Of a DNA stretch of 64,000 bases, positions 1-9,845 are shown one piece after another. A program made the translations under genes and the position numbers. This DNA comes from Clostridium rectalis (lineage in GTDB: Bacteria; Bacillota; Clostridia; Clostridiales; Clostridiaceae). The notes under the pieces are model-generated. The model was not told the origin of the DNA and made no database searches. It worked only from the letters and a program-made list of their open reading frames with translations. Location of the stretch: the NCBI RefSeq assembly GCF_900626095.1, contig NZ_UYZZ01000001.1, positions 434,001-498,000 of the forward strand. Reading direction: 5' to 3'. The stretch's first letter is position 1. Each line of letters begins with the position of its first letter.

Positions 1-664
1 TTTTATGTGAAGATAATGTTTTATTTTTAAATTCTTTTTTTAACATGAAAAAAGATATTAATGTTGTAACTATGCCCATTGTAATAACTAAAGGTATAGA
101 AGCAGCAATTACGGTTGATACGGATATTCCCGCACTATCTGCAGTAAGTTTTGGAGCACCTTGAATAATAAAGTCTCCAGATAATGCGATACCATGACCA
201 AATAAGCTCATAGCAATAGCAGCACCTATGGCAGGTAAGCCAGCTTTCTGGGCAGCTGGAAGAAAAAGAGCTCCTATTAAAGCAATTGCAGGAGAAGGCC
301 AAAAGAATAATGATATAATCATTGTAAATATACCTATTATAAAATAAGCAGATGTGGGATTTTTTATAAATTTAGTAAAGGGTTTTACCATGCATTCATT
401 TATACCAGTTTTATTAAGAAGTATGGACATAGATGTTATAACAGAAATTATAAGTATTGTACCCATAAGTTCAGTTATAGCATAAGCCAAACTATCAAAA
501 ACTCCTGTTATAGCTAAGGGAATAGAATTAGTAGAAATAGTACCTAAAGTAAATATACCAACTAAACAAAGAATAGTTATATCTTTTTTAAAAATCATAA
601 ATACAATAATTAGAGCAATAAAAATTAGATAAATATAATGTAAACTTCCTAATTTAATTAACAT
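1..664 (-). CDS. Multi-spanning membrane permease, 3' end cut by window edge
   Basis: Open reading frame on the minus strand from ATG at 664 to the window start, about 221 residues visible and no stop reached. An AGGGGGGA ribosome binding site lies just upstream of the ATG. The protein is strongly hydrophobic with about six apparent membrane segments and glycine/proline-rich re-entrant-like stretches (WPSPAIALIGALFLP, and GHGIALSGDFIIQGAP). This pattern is typical of the ion-transporter superfamily of secondary carriers (anion, citrate and gluconate-type permeases), so an organic-anion carrier is my best guess; the substrate is unknown. The gene stands alone on its strand, divergent from the small gene at 1178. 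The family call is inference from composition and motif style. Confidence 0.6.
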   Translation of the reverse strand, partial: MLIKLGSLHYIYLIFIALIIVFMIFKKDITILCLVGIFTLGTISTNSIPLAITGVFDSLAYAITELMGTILIISVITSMSILLNKTGINECMVKPFTKFIKNPTSAYFIIGIFTMIISLFFWPSPAIALIGALFLPAAQKAGLPAIGAAIAMSLFGHGIALSGDFIIQGAPKLTADSAGISVSTVIAASIPLVITMGIVTTLISFFMLKKEFKNKTLSSHK

Positions 665-1177
665 TTTAGTCCCCCCTATATGATATGAAGGTAATAAAAA
701 CTTCATAAACAAAAAATTTAAAATAGAAAATCATGATATCTATATAATTTAAATATGCACTGTAAAAAATAGAATGTTACAATTTCAATGCTACAAACAA
801 TTGAATTTTTAAAGAGAAAGAATATTTTAATTTATACTATACTAAATAAATCTTATATTTAATATTCATATTATATGTTAGTTGCATTTTGGAGGTGACA
901 CTATATAATAATAATCTACTTAATTCAAAGGATATCATTTAGGTGGGATCTTATTAACTTTATTTATATATATGATTATTAAAGGGAAAAGTGATGATAT
1001 TACTTAGAAATTTGATATTATAAGGTGGATAATATAAAAAATAAAGTATAAAAATGATGAAATTTATTTTTAATGGATAGTGACCATAAAGTTTAATTGT
1101 AAGTTTTAAATAAGAATAAAACATTTAAGTTAGGGATACTATAGAAATGATAATAAAAAATACAAAGGAGAATTATT
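665..1177. other. Intergenic stretch, no supported gene
   Basis: About 510 AT-rich bases between the divergent permease and the small gene at 1178. A GTG with a GGAGG-like site near 890 opens only 15 codons. I see no RNA gene or repeat. It must carry the promoters of both flanking genes, but no -10/-35 pair stands out. Confidence 0.5.
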
Positions 1178-1336
1178 ATGAAAAATAAGGATGAAGTTAA
1201 AAGTAATAATAAGAAAAATTATAATGCTAAAGGAAATAAATCTCAAGATCAATTTAGTAAAAATCAAATAGTGCAAACAATAGAAGAGAGGGAATTTAAT
1301 GACAGTGTAACAAATAGCAAGAAAAATGGTTATTAA
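1178..1336 (+). CDS. Small hydrophilic Lys/Asn-rich protein, 52 residues
   Basis: ATG at 1178 is preceded by AAAGGAG with a 7-base gap, a good ribosome binding site. The reading frame runs 52 codons to TAA. The product is rich in Lys, Asn, Ser and Gln, has no Cys, no Trp, and no hydrophobic segment; the C-terminal half contains a short acidic stretch (IEEREF). Such composition is common among small clostridial spore or stress proteins, but I recognise no family. It is followed by about 100 bases and then the hairpin at 1440. The support is the ribosome binding site and coding-like codon use; function unknown. Confidence 0.5.
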   Translation: MKNKDEVKSNNKKNYNAKGNKSQDQFSKNQIVQTIEEREFNDSVTNSKKNGY

Positions 1337-1439
1337 AAGTTGTACATTTACATAGGTTAGAATAGTGTTATTTTTTTACAAATAGGTTATATTTTAAAAA
1401 TGAAATTTTCAAATTTAAGTATTAAATTATTTAACTTAT

Positions 1440-1473
1440 AATATTCCCCCATGTGGTTACATGGGGGAATATT
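1440..1473. terminator. Perfect 15-bp hairpin, likely bidirectional terminator
   Basis: The arms 1440-1454 and 1459-1473 are perfect inverted repeats (AATATTCCCCCATGT and its complement) with a GGTT loop. It lies 30 bases beyond the stop of the minus-strand symporter and beyond the small plus-strand gene, so it can serve both. AT-rich sequence flanks it on each side but there is no long U-run. Confidence 0.8.
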
Positions 1474-1503
1474 TAGTGATCAATTTTATAATTTAAATAT
1501 TTT

Positions 1504-2697
1504 TTAAGCGTCTACATTTACAGAAATACTTTCAGAGGAGTCTTGTATTTTGTCTACAATCATTGCAACTGCTTGGTCACCTGATACGTTACAAGCTGTT
1601 CCAAAGCTATCTTGAGCTATATATAGCGCAATCATTAAAGCTAACATAGGTTTAGTAAATCCTAAAATAGATTCTAAAACCCCAAGAGATGCCATAACAG
1701 CACCACCTGGAACTCCAGGAGCTGCTACAATGGAGATACCAAGCATTGCTATAAATCCTGAAAATGCTCCTAAATTTACAGGCATACCATTAAGCATCAT
1801 AACTGCCATTGCGCACATTGATAAAGTAATAGTACTACCTGACATATGAGTAGTGGCACATAGAGGAATAACAAACTCTCTTATACCTTTAGAAGTACCC
1901 ATATTTTCAGAGCATTGTATATTAATAGGGATAGTTGCTGCAGAAGATTGAGTACCTAAAGCGGTTAAATATCCGGGAACCTGCAATTTTAAACATTTAA
2001 ATAAATTCTTTTTACTTATAGAACAACTAATAGCAAATTGGAATAAAAGTATAATAAAATGACAACATATTATAATTAAAAATACTTTCCAAAACACAGA
2101 AAATACCGTGGAAACTTGACCAGTATATGCCATGTTCCCAAAGATTCCTACTATGTGTATAGGAAGCAAAGGAATAATAACACTTTCAATTACTTTTGTA
2201 ATGATTGCTTGAAAGTCTTCTGCTATTTTTCTAAGAGGTTTGCTATTAATAGCAGCAATGCCTAATCCTAATAAGAAAGCTAGTATAAGAGCACTCATAA
2301 CCCCCATAATTGGAGGCATTTCAACTTTGAAGAAGGGTTCTAAATCTTTAGCTGATGAAGCTATATTTTTAGCTGTATCAGCTGTTATTATTGAAGGTAA
2401 TAAGGTTTTCCCTACCCCATATGAAAAAAAACCAGATATTAATGTAAAACCATAAGCTATAGCCACTGTTATACCTAAAAGTTTACCAGCACCAGTACCA
2501 AGTTCAGCAATACCTGCGGTTACAAACCCTAATATTAACAATGGAATAATGAAACCTAGAAAATTACCAAAAATAGAACTGAATGTTACAAAAATTCTGA
2601 TAAAAACAGACGGACATGTTTTACCGATTAGTACACCTATTATGATACCAATAATAATTTTAGGAATTAATCCTAACGTAACTTTTTTGCTACCCAT
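1504..2697 (-). CDS. Sodium/proton:dicarboxylate or amino acid symporter (DAACS family)
   Basis: A 397-residue membrane protein of the DAACS/glutamate transporter family, which moves acidic or neutral amino acids or dicarboxylates with Na+ or H+. Visible family marks are the serine-rich hairpin region GTQSSAATIPINIQ, the TTHMSGSTITLSM segment corresponding to the NMDGT region, the re-entrant loop AAPGVPGGAVM, and the substrate/cation motif CNVSGDQAVAMI near the C-terminus, in the expected order. The usual NMDGT and arginine/aspartate specificity residues are replaced (HMSGS; NVSGD), so the substrate is not obviously glutamate; a neutral amino acid such as serine/threonine is possible. A GGGGGGA site precedes the ATG. 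Single-gene unit with a palindrome in its upstream region. Confidence 0.85.
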   Translation of the reverse strand: MGSKKVTLGLIPKIIIGIIIGVLIGKTCPSVFIRIFVTFSSIFGNFLGFIIPLLILGFVTAGIAELGTGAGKLLGITVAIAYGFTLISGFFSYGVGKTLLPSIITADTAKNIASSAKDLEPFFKVEMPPIMGVMSALILAFLLGLGIAAINSKPLRKIAEDFQAIITKVIESVIIPLLPIHIVGIFGNMAYTGQVSTVFSVFWKVFLIIICCHFIILLFQFAISCSISKKNLFKCLKLQVPGYLTALGTQSSAATIPINIQCSENMGTSKGIREFVIPLCATTHMSGSTITLSMCAMAVMMLNGMPVNLGAFSGFIAMLGISIVAAPGVPGGAVMASLGVLESILGFTKPMLALMIALYIAQDSFGTACNVSGDQAVAMIVDKIQDSSESISVNVDA

Positions 2698-2734
2698 AAA
2701 TATTTCCCCCCACTATTAATTGAAATAAATGGTA

Positions 2735-2750
2735 GATTAATCGATTAATC
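2735..2750. promoter_or_regulatory. 16-bp perfect palindrome upstream of the symporter, candidate operator
   Basis: GATTAATCGATTAATC is a perfect palindrome made of two copies of the self-complementary 8-mer GATTAATC. It lies about 38 bases upstream of the symporter start, where a repressor could block transcription. The regulator is unknown. Confidence 0.4.
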
Positions 2751-2878
2751 AAATTACTTTTCAAAATGAAGTATAGCATATAAAGTTGCATATTTCAACT
2801 ATTAAAAGGCTTAAATACAAATTTTTTACTTTAAATTTATATTGAATAAATATTTAAGCTCTGAATATAGAGAATAAT

Positions 2879-2909
2879 AAAACTAGCACTTATTGTCAAT
2901 GCTAGTTTT
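2879..2909 (-). terminator. Rho-independent terminator of the ABC-F gene
   Basis: Ten-base-pair stem (2879-2888 with 2900-2909, AAAACTAGCA and its complement) a few bases after the ABC-F stop codon, with U-rich arms and AT-rich sequence following on the minus strand. Confidence 0.8.
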
Positions 2910-2914
2910 AAAGT

Positions 2915-4822
2915 TTATCTTAAGTTTTGGTCCTTTATTTTTTGGTATAATTCAGACAAATAGGCCCAGCGGTCCATTTTTTCTTCTAACGAATTTTCTA
3001 AGGATTGTTTTTGTAACATAAGATCTTGAAGTTTAGAAAAATCTGTACAATTTATTTCTATAGCTTCATTTATGGTAAATAATTCATTTTCTATACTTTC
3101 AATTATGTTTTCAATTTCATCAAATTCTCTTTGTTCTTTATAGGAGAATCTTAAAACTTTTTCTTTATTTTTTGTTATGGTAGGAACTTTATTGGAACTT
3201 TCTATTAGTGTATTTTTATTTAAAGTATCTTTTATTTTTTCTAAGCATTCTGTATAATTGCCAGTAAATTTACTTATAACTCCATTACCTTCAAAGAGGA
3301 ATATTTTTTCTGCAAATTTATCTAAAAAATATCTATCATGAGATACAGCTATAACTGCACCATTGAAGTTTTCTAAATAATCTTCTAGTATTGTTAATGT
3401 TTCTATGTCTAAATCATTTGTTGGTTCATCTAAAAGTAAAACATTTGGAGAAGACATTAAAATTTTTAATAAATATAATCTTCTTTTTTCACCACCAGAT
3501 AGTTTACAGATAAGAGACCATTGTGTATCTGACGGGAATAAAAATTTTTCTAGCATTTGAGATGCACTAATTTTGCTACCATCTTTACAGGAAATAAATT
3601 CAGCAGTTTCCCTAATATATTCTATAACTCTTAAGTTATTGTCCATTTCATCACAGTGCTGTGAAAAATGACCTATTTTTACTGTATCACCTATATCTAT
3701 AGTACCGCTATTTATAGATAAGTTACCATTTATTATATTCATAAGAGTAGATTTACCTATACCGTTAGATCCAACAATTCCTATTCTATCGTTAGGTAAA
3801 ATAATATAATTAAAGTCTTTAATTATAATGATATTTTCAAAATTCTTATTTATATTTTTAAGTTCTATAACTTTTTTTCCTAGCCGACTGCTGGCTGTAG
3901 ATATCTCTAATTTGGGATCAAATGTAAATGGTTTATTTTCCTGTAGTTTTTCAAATCTATCTATTCTAGCTTTTTGTTTTGTGGATCTAGCCTTAGCTCC
4001 TCTTTTTATCCATTTTAATTCTTGTCTTAAAAGATTTTTTCGTTTTGCTTCTGAAGATTCTAACATTTCTTCCCGCACAAGTTTTTTTTCTAAAAATAGA
4101 CTATAATTACCCATATATATATGTAAATTACCTTTTTCTAGTTCAAATATTTTATTTGTTACTCTATCTAGAAAATATCTATCATGGGTAATCATAATTA
4201 AGGCACCTTTTCTGTTATTTAAATAATCTTCTAACCAAGATATTATTTCATTATCCATATGGTTAGTAGGTTCATCTAATATAAGTAGATCAGATGGATT
4301 TATAAGTGCACTGCAAAGAGCAATTTTCTTTTTTTCTCCTCCTGATAAGTTTTTTACTTTTCTATTAAAGTTATTTATACCAAGTCTAGTTAATATAGAT
4401 TTGGCTTCACTTTCTATTTTCCAAAGATTTAATCCATCCATTTTTGAAGTAACAGATATAAGTTTTTTTTGTAAGTCTTCATTTTTACTATCACTTTGAA
4501 TGGAACTTAAACAATTTTCATATTCTCTTATAGTTTTCATTATATCAGAGTGTCCCTTAAAAACTTGTTCAATTATTGTAGCGTTTTGATCAAATGTTGG
4601 ATTTTGAGGTAGATACTCTATAACTAAATTACTATTTTTAAGCATAGTTCCAGTATCATAGCTTTCTATACCAGCTATGATTTTCAGCAAAGTAGATTTT
4701 CCAGTACCATTTACTCCTATAATACCTATTTTATCGCCTTCATTTATTCCAAACCCTATATTATTAATTAGTATTTTTTCGCTATAACTTTTACTTAAAT
4801 TTTCTACAGAAATTAAATTCAT
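2915..4822 (-). CDS. ABC-F family ATPase (Uup/YdiF-type ribosome-associated)
   Basis: About 635 residues with two ABC nucleotide-binding domains and no membrane segments, the layout of ABC-F proteins, which act on the ribosome in translation or antibiotic protection. Domain 1 has Walker A GVNGTGKST, signature LSGGEKKK and Walker B LLILDEPTNHMD; domain 2 has GSNGIGKST, LSGGEKRR and LLLDEPTNDLD. The linker of about 80 charged residues between them and a C-terminal coiled-coil tail (about the last 80 residues) resemble Uup/YdiF rather than short antibiotic-resistance types. An earlier in-frame GTG (4834) is part of the AAGAGGTG ribosome binding site itself, so ATG 4822 is taken as the start. Monocistronic with its own terminator. 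Confidence 0.9.
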   Translation of the reverse strand: MNLISVENLSKSYSEKILINNIGFGINEGDKIGIIGVNGTGKSTLLKIIAGIESYDTGTMLKNSNLVIEYLPQNPTFDQNATIIEQVFKGHSDIMKTIREYENCLSSIQSDSKNEDLQKKLISVTSKMDGLNLWKIESEAKSILTRLGINNFNRKVKNLSGGEKKKIALCSALINPSDLLILDEPTNHMDNEIISWLEDYLNNRKGALIMITHDRYFLDRVTNKIFELEKGNLHIYMGNYSLFLEKKLVREEMLESSEAKRKNLLRQELKWIKRGAKARSTKQKARIDRFEKLQENKPFTFDPKLEISTASSRLGKKVIELKNINKNFENIIIIKDFNYIILPNDRIGIVGSNGIGKSTLMNIINGNLSINSGTIDIGDTVKIGHFSQHCDEMDNNLRVIEYIRETAEFISCKDGSKISASQMLEKFLFPSDTQWSLICKLSGGEKRRLYLLKILMSSPNVLLLDEPTNDLDIETLTILEDYLENFNGAVIAVSHDRYFLDKFAEKIFLFEGNGVISKFTGNYTECLEKIKDTLNKNTLIESSNKVPTITKNKEKVLRFSYKEQREFDEIENIIESIENELFTINEAIEINCTDFSKLQDLMLQKQSLENSLEEKMDRWAYLSELYQKIKDQNLR

Positions 4823-5117
4823 ATAATTTATCACCTCTTATTTCTACATGTAATTTTATATCATATAAAAAGTATAGTCAAAGTTTAGGATACAACATTA
4901 ATGAAGTTAAGAAAAATATTTGGTGATAATATATTTTTATATTAAGATGAAAAATTATAAAAAAATGAAATAGAATAATAATATATATGTAATATTATTT
5001 ATACTGGGCTATAATTACATAACACTAATTACAGTAGTTGTTCTAATAAAGCTAAAGTAGTTTTTTAAATTAATTTATGATACTATTAGGTAAGCATATT
5101 TTGAAAGGACTGTTTAT

Positions 5118-7316
5118 ATGAATAAAATATTAGTATTAGCTGAAAAACCTTCTGTTGGAAGGGATTTAGCTAGAGTATTAAAATGTAGTAAAAAAGGGAA
5201 TGGATATATAGAGGGAGAGAAATATGTAGTTACATGGGCTTTAGGACATTTAGTAACATTGGCAGATCCAGAAGCATATAATTCAAAATATAAGGTTTGG
5301 AAGATTGAGGACTTACCAATGCTTCCTAATAATTTAAAATTAGTTGTTATTAAAAAGAGTGGAAAACAGTTTAATATTGTTAAACAACAAATGATTAGAC
5401 AGGATATAAAAGAGATAATTATTGCTACGGATGCAGGAAGAGAAGGGGAACTTGTTGCAAGGTGGATAATAAAAAAGGTAAGGGTGAATAAGCCAATAAA
5501 ACGTCTTTGGATTTCATCTGTTACAGATAAGGCTATAAAAGATGGTTTTAATAATTTGAAACTAGGTAAAGACTATGAGAATCTTTATTTATCAGCAGTT
5601 GCACGTGCTGAGGCTGATTGGGTTGTAGGACTTAATGTCACAAGGGCATTAACCTGTAAATATAATGCGCAACTTTCAGCAGGAAGGGTTCAAACCCCAA
5701 CTTTAGCAATGATAGTTCAAAGGGAAGAAGATATATCAAATTTTATACCAAAGGATTACTATACTATAATAGGGAATGGTATAGGATATACAATGCAGTG
5801 GCAAGGTAAAAATGGACAATTTAGTACATTTGATGAAAGTTATGCAAAAAAAATTATAGAAAAAATCAGGGATAAAGAAGGAAAAGTACATAATATAATA
5901 AAAAGTGAAAAGAAAAAGCATGCACCTAATTTATATGATCTAACAGAGCTTCAAAGAGATGCTAACAAGATATTTGGATACTCTGCAAAGCAGACTCTTT
6001 CTATAATGCAAAGATTGTATGAAAATTATAAAATATTAACATATCCAAGGACGGATTCTAAATACATAACTAAAGATATAGTACCTACTATACCAGATAG
6101 ATTAAAAGCTATATCTACTGGAGAATATAGTAATATTTGCAAGGATATATTAAAAAATAAAATAAAAGTCCATAAAGGTTTTGTAGATGATAGCGAAGTC
6201 TCAGATCATCACGCTATAATTCCTACGGAAGAGAGGGTAAAATTATCATATTTAAGTACTGAAGAAAGAAATATTTATAATTTAGTAATCAAGAGATTTT
6301 TAAGTGTTATGCTTCCTCCATTTGAGTATATTCAAACTACTATAATTTCAAAAATTAATGAAGAGACATTCATTGCTAAGGGGAAGGTAATAAAATCAGA
6401 AGGATGGAAAATTTTATATCGTAAAAGTGAAGATGTTGAGTTTATAGAGGATGGTTCAAATGAATCTATAAAGGAGCAGATACTTCCTAAAGTGCAGATT
6501 GGAGATTCTATAAAATTTATTTCTGTTAAGATGAATAAATTAAAAACAAAAGCACCTTCAAGATTTAATGAAGGAAGTTTGCTTGCTGCTATGGAAAATC
6601 CTCAAAAATATGTACAGCTAAATAAAGATGCAGCTAAAACATTGAATGAAACTGGTGGACTTGGTACAGTGGCTACGAGAGCAGATATAATTGAAAAATT
6701 ATATAATACATTTTATATAGAGAAAAATGGAAAAGATATAATACCTACTTCTAAAGGAAAGCAAGTTATTCAATTAGTACCAAAGGACTTAAAATCGCCA
6801 CTTTTAACTGCTAAGTGGGAAAAAGAATTAGAATTGGTTAGTAAAGGCAAACTAAATAATAAAAACTTTGTAAATAATATGCGAAATTATGCATTGAAAT
6901 TAGTAAATGATGTAAAAAATGGTAATCAAAAATATATACATAATAATTTAACTGGACGTAAATGTCCACAGTGTGGTAAATATATGTTGGAGGTTAATGG
7001 TAAAAAAGGTAAAATGATTGTATGTCAAGATAGGGAATGTGGGTACAGAGAAAGTTTAAGTATATTTACTAATGTAAGATGTCCAGAATGTCATAAGAAA
7101 TTAGAATTAAGAGGACATGGGGAAGGGAAAATATATGTTTGCACTAATTGTACTTTTAGAGAAAAATATTCCTCTTTTGCTAAAAGGTTTAAAAATAAAT
7201 CAGATAAGGTTAATAAAAGGGAAGTAGCTAAATATATGAAAAAAATGAAAGAGGAGAATGAAAGACCAATAAATTCAGCATTGGCTGAGGCACTATCAAA
7301 ACTTAATTTTAAATAA
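5118..7316 (+). CDS. topB: DNA topoisomerase III
   Basis: A 732-residue type IA topoisomerase that cuts one strand and passes another, relaxing negative supercoils and resolving recombination intermediates. The N-terminal Toprim domain shows LAEKPSVGRDLA and the acidic TDAGREGELVARW motif. The catalytic tyrosine is Tyr309 in TYPRTDSKY, and LSAGRVQTPTLAM precedes it. The C-terminus has two four-cysteine zinc ribbons (CPQCGKY...CQDREC and CPECHKK...CTNC), followed by a basic tail. Length fits the Gram-positive TopB family. GAAAGGA precedes the ATG. Stand-alone gene, divergent from the ABC-F gene; RecQ, a usual functional partner, is also in this window at 37351. Confidence 0.95.
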   Translation: MNKILVLAEKPSVGRDLARVLKCSKKGNGYIEGEKYVVTWALGHLVTLADPEAYNSKYKVWKIEDLPMLPNNLKLVVIKKSGKQFNIVKQQMIRQDIKEIIIATDAGREGELVARWIIKKVRVNKPIKRLWISSVTDKAIKDGFNNLKLGKDYENLYLSAVARAEADWVVGLNVTRALTCKYNAQLSAGRVQTPTLAMIVQREEDISNFIPKDYYTIIGNGIGYTMQWQGKNGQFSTFDESYAKKIIEKIRDKEGKVHNIIKSEKKKHAPNLYDLTELQRDANKIFGYSAKQTLSIMQRLYENYKILTYPRTDSKYITKDIVPTIPDRLKAISTGEYSNICKDILKNKIKVHKGFVDDSEVSDHHAIIPTEERVKLSYLSTEERNIYNLVIKRFLSVMLPPFEYIQTTIISKINEETFIAKGKVIKSEGWKILYRKSEDVEFIEDGSNESIKEQILPKVQIGDSIKFISVKMNKLKTKAPSRFNEGSLLAAMENPQKYVQLNKDAAKTLNETGGLGTVATRADIIEKLYNTFYIEKNGKDIIPTSKGKQVIQLVPKDLKSPLLTAKWEKELELVSKGKLNNKNFVNNMRNYALKLVNDVKNGNQKYIHNNLTGRKCPQCGKYMLEVNGKKGKMIVCQDRECGYRESLSIFTNVRCPECHKKLELRGHGEGKIYVCTNCTFREKYSSFAKRFKNKSDKVNKREVAKYMKKMKEENERPINSALAEALSKLNFK

Positions 7317-7376
7317 ACAAGTTATGTAATAAATTTTAATTAATTAATAAATTAGTGTAAATAATAATTTTAATTA

Positions 7377-7412
7377 TCTACAATAATTATTATAGATGGT
7401 ATAATAATTATT
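7377..7412 (+). promoter_or_regulatory. Promoter overlapped by a 13-bp perfect inverted repeat, upstream of clpE
   Basis: Arms 7382-7394 and 7400-7412 (AATAATTATTATA and complement) are separated by GATGG. The right arm begins with a perfect -10 TATAAT (7400-7405) with extended TGG just before it, and a -35-like TCTACA sits 17 bases upstream (7377-7382). A protein bound to the repeat would cover the -10. It does not match the GGTCAAA-type CtsR box, the usual clp regulator site. Confidence 0.55.
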
Positions 7413-7463
7413 GAATAAAATTCAGATAAATTACTGCTTAATATAATGGATGGAGATGAGGTT

Positions 7464-9761
7464 ATGAAATTATGTTCTATATGTAAAAAAAATATGGCTA
7501 CAGTATTTACAGCAAAAATAGAAAATGGGAAACCTCAAATCGTGGGAGTATGTCTAGAATGTGCTAAAAAAATGGGACTTCCAGAGTTTAATCAGTTAAT
7601 GCAAGCAACAGGCATAACCCCAGAGGAGATGGAGAATTATACTGAACAAATGAATAATATGCTTGAAAATATTGATATGAACGAAATTGCTAATAGTGAC
7701 ATGTTCAAAAATATAATAGACAATTTTAATAATTTTAGTGACTTTTCATCTGAAAATAATGTAGAGACTATAGATAAAAGTAATGTAGAACAAGAAGGTA
7801 ACGAAAATTATAAAAAATCAGACTTGAAAACTAAAAATCCTATACAAAGGAAAAAAAGAAGTAATTTAGATAAGTATGGTACAAATCTAACAGATAAAGC
7901 AAAAAGAAAAGAAGTTGATATAGTAGTTGGAAGAGATAAAGAAATAAATAGAGTAATTCAAATATTAAATAGAAGAACAAAAAATAATCCTATTTTAATA
8001 GGAGAACCAGGAGTAGGAAAAACTGCTATAGCAGAAGGGCTAGCTGTTAGAATAGCAGAGAAACAAGTGCCTACAAAATTGTTTAATATGGAGGTATATC
8101 TTTTAGATTTAACATCTGTAGTTGCAGGAACACAATTTAGAGGTCAGTTTGAAGGACGTATGAAAGCTATTATTGAAGAGGCAAAAGAGAATGGAAATAT
8201 AATTCTTGTCATAGATGAAGTACACAATATAATAGGGGCAGGTGAAGCACAGGGGGGCGCTTTAAATGCGGCAAATATATTAAAACCTGCACTAGCTAGA
8301 GGAGAAATACAGGTAATCGGAGCTACTACCCTAGATGAATACAGAAAATATATAGAAAAAGATTCGGCTTTAGAAAGAAGATTTCAGCCTATTTTGGTAG
8401 AAGAGCCTAGTATAGAAGATACTATAAAAATACTAAAAGGTATAAAAATGTATTATGAATATTATCATAAAGTAAAAATATCTGATGATGTAATAGAGGA
8501 ATCAGTAAAATTATCAGAAAGATATATAAATGATAGATATCTTCCTGATAAAGCTATAGATATAATAGATGAGGCTAGCTCAAGGGCCAATTTAAATAAC
8601 AAGGCATTAGTTAAATTTGAAAGTTTAAAAGGAGAGTTAAAGGCATTACAAAATGAAATGCTTCAAGCAGCAAATAGCGGAAATTATGAAAAAGCAGCAG
8701 AGTATAAAACAAAAGAGTGTAGACTAAAAGAGGATATTAAAAAAGCAAGGGAAGAAAGCAAAGATGTAGAACTTACTGTAGATGATATAGCTTTTGTTAT
8801 AGAAGCTTGGACTAAAATTCCTGTTCAAGGTGTAAAAGAGAACGAAGGAGAGAAGCTTTTAAATTTAGAAGAAAGACTTCATAAAAGAGTAATAGGTCAA
8901 AATGGAGCAGTGAGAACTTTATCTAGAGCAATAAGAAGAAATAGATTAGGTTTTAGAAGAAAAAAAAGACCATCATCTTTTATATTTGTAGGATCTACTG
9001 GAGTGGGTAAAACAGAACTTGTAAAGGCGTTAGCTGAGGAATTATTTCAAAGTGAAGATGCTTTAATAAGAATTGACATGTCAGAGTATATGGAGAAACA
9101 TACTGTATCCAAACTTATAGGTGCGCCTCCAGGATATGTTGGATATGATGAGGGAGGTCAATTAACAGAGAAGATAAGAAGAAAACCTTATTCTGTAATA
9201 CTTTTAGATGAAATAGAAAAAGCTCATCCCGATGTGTTTAATATGTTACTTCAGATATTAGAAGATGGTAGACTTACAGATAGTCAAGGGAGAACTGTGT
9301 ATTTTGATAATGCTGTATTGATTATGACATCTAATGCAGGAACTAATTTTAAAGGGAATAAAATAGGATTTGGCAATGAAAATGAGATAGCTTATGAGAA
9401 TCATATTAAAGATTCTTTGAAAAAGGTATTTAGGCCAGAATTTTTAAATAGAGTAGATGAAATAGTAATATTTGAACATCTCACAAAGGAGCAGCTATAT
9501 AAAATTATAGATTTAATGTTAGATGAGGTAAGAGAAGAGTTAAGGCAAAAGGATATAAATGTTGAAATTGCACCGCAGGTTAAAGATTTTATTTTAAAGG
9601 TAGGATACGATGAAAAATATGGTGCAAGACCTTTAAGAAGAGCTATTCAAAAATATATTGAAGACGAAATAGCAGAACAATATTTCCAAAAGAAAATACA
9701 AGAAGGTTCTTTAGTTAAAATAACTTTAAATGGGGAAAAGATTGTTCTAGAAAAGCTTTAG
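7464..9761 (+). CDS. clpE: ClpE-type AAA+ unfoldase, ATP-binding subunit of Clp protease
   Basis: About 765 residues. The N-terminus is a treble-clef-like zinc finger (CSIC at residues 4-7 and CLEC about 25 residues later) as in ClpE, not the Clp-N repeat of ClpC. AAA module 1 has Walker A GEPGVGKTA and Walker B ILVIDEVHN; a UVR motif (NSGNYEKAAEYKTKE) lies in the short middle domain; module 2 has GSTGVGKTE and VILLDEIEKAHPDVFN. The IGF loop (GNKIGFGN) that docks on ClpP is present, so it should feed ClpP, which is not encoded here. An earlier in-frame ATG (7446) has no ribosome binding site, whereas GGAG sits 8 bases before ATG 7464. Followed by a terminator. Confidence 0.9.
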   Translation: MKLCSICKKNMATVFTAKIENGKPQIVGVCLECAKKMGLPEFNQLMQATGITPEEMENYTEQMNNMLENIDMNEIANSDMFKNIIDNFNNFSDFSSENNVETIDKSNVEQEGNENYKKSDLKTKNPIQRKKRSNLDKYGTNLTDKAKRKEVDIVVGRDKEINRVIQILNRRTKNNPILIGEPGVGKTAIAEGLAVRIAEKQVPTKLFNMEVYLLDLTSVVAGTQFRGQFEGRMKAIIEEAKENGNIILVIDEVHNIIGAGEAQGGALNAANILKPALARGEIQVIGATTLDEYRKYIEKDSALERRFQPILVEEPSIEDTIKILKGIKMYYEYYHKVKISDDVIEESVKLSERYINDRYLPDKAIDIIDEASSRANLNNKALVKFESLKGELKALQNEMLQAANSGNYEKAAEYKTKECRLKEDIKKAREESKDVELTVDDIAFVIEAWTKIPVQGVKENEGEKLLNLEERLHKRVIGQNGAVRTLSRAIRRNRLGFRRKKRPSSFIFVGSTGVGKTELVKALAEELFQSEDALIRIDMSEYMEKHTVSKLIGAPPGYVGYDEGGQLTEKIRRKPYSVILLDEIEKAHPDVFNMLLQILEDGRLTDSQGRTVYFDNAVLIMTSNAGTNFKGNKIGFGNENEIAYENHIKDSLKKVFRPEFLNRVDEIVIFEHLTKEQLYKIIDLMLDEVREELRQKDINVEIAPQVKDFILKVGYDEKYGARPLRRAIQKYIEDEIAEQYFQKKIQEGSLVKITLNGEKIVLEKL

Positions 9762-9790
9762 GGGATACTTGAAAGTATCTCCTAATTATT
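9761..9790 (+). terminator. Terminator after clpE
   Basis: Nine-base-pair stem 9761-9769 with 9774-9782 (one G-U pair), TGAA loop, followed by TAATTATTTT. It begins at the last base of the clpE stop codon. Confidence 0.8.
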
Positions 9791-9845
9791 TTATGGTATA
9801 CTTAGTATGTAAAAAATAAGTAAGGAAACATAGTTGAGGTGTTTT

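Noticed and set aside
885-945. Short ORF with GGAGG-like site near 890
   Set aside because: Only 15 codons, the GTG overlaps the site, and no similarity is evident.
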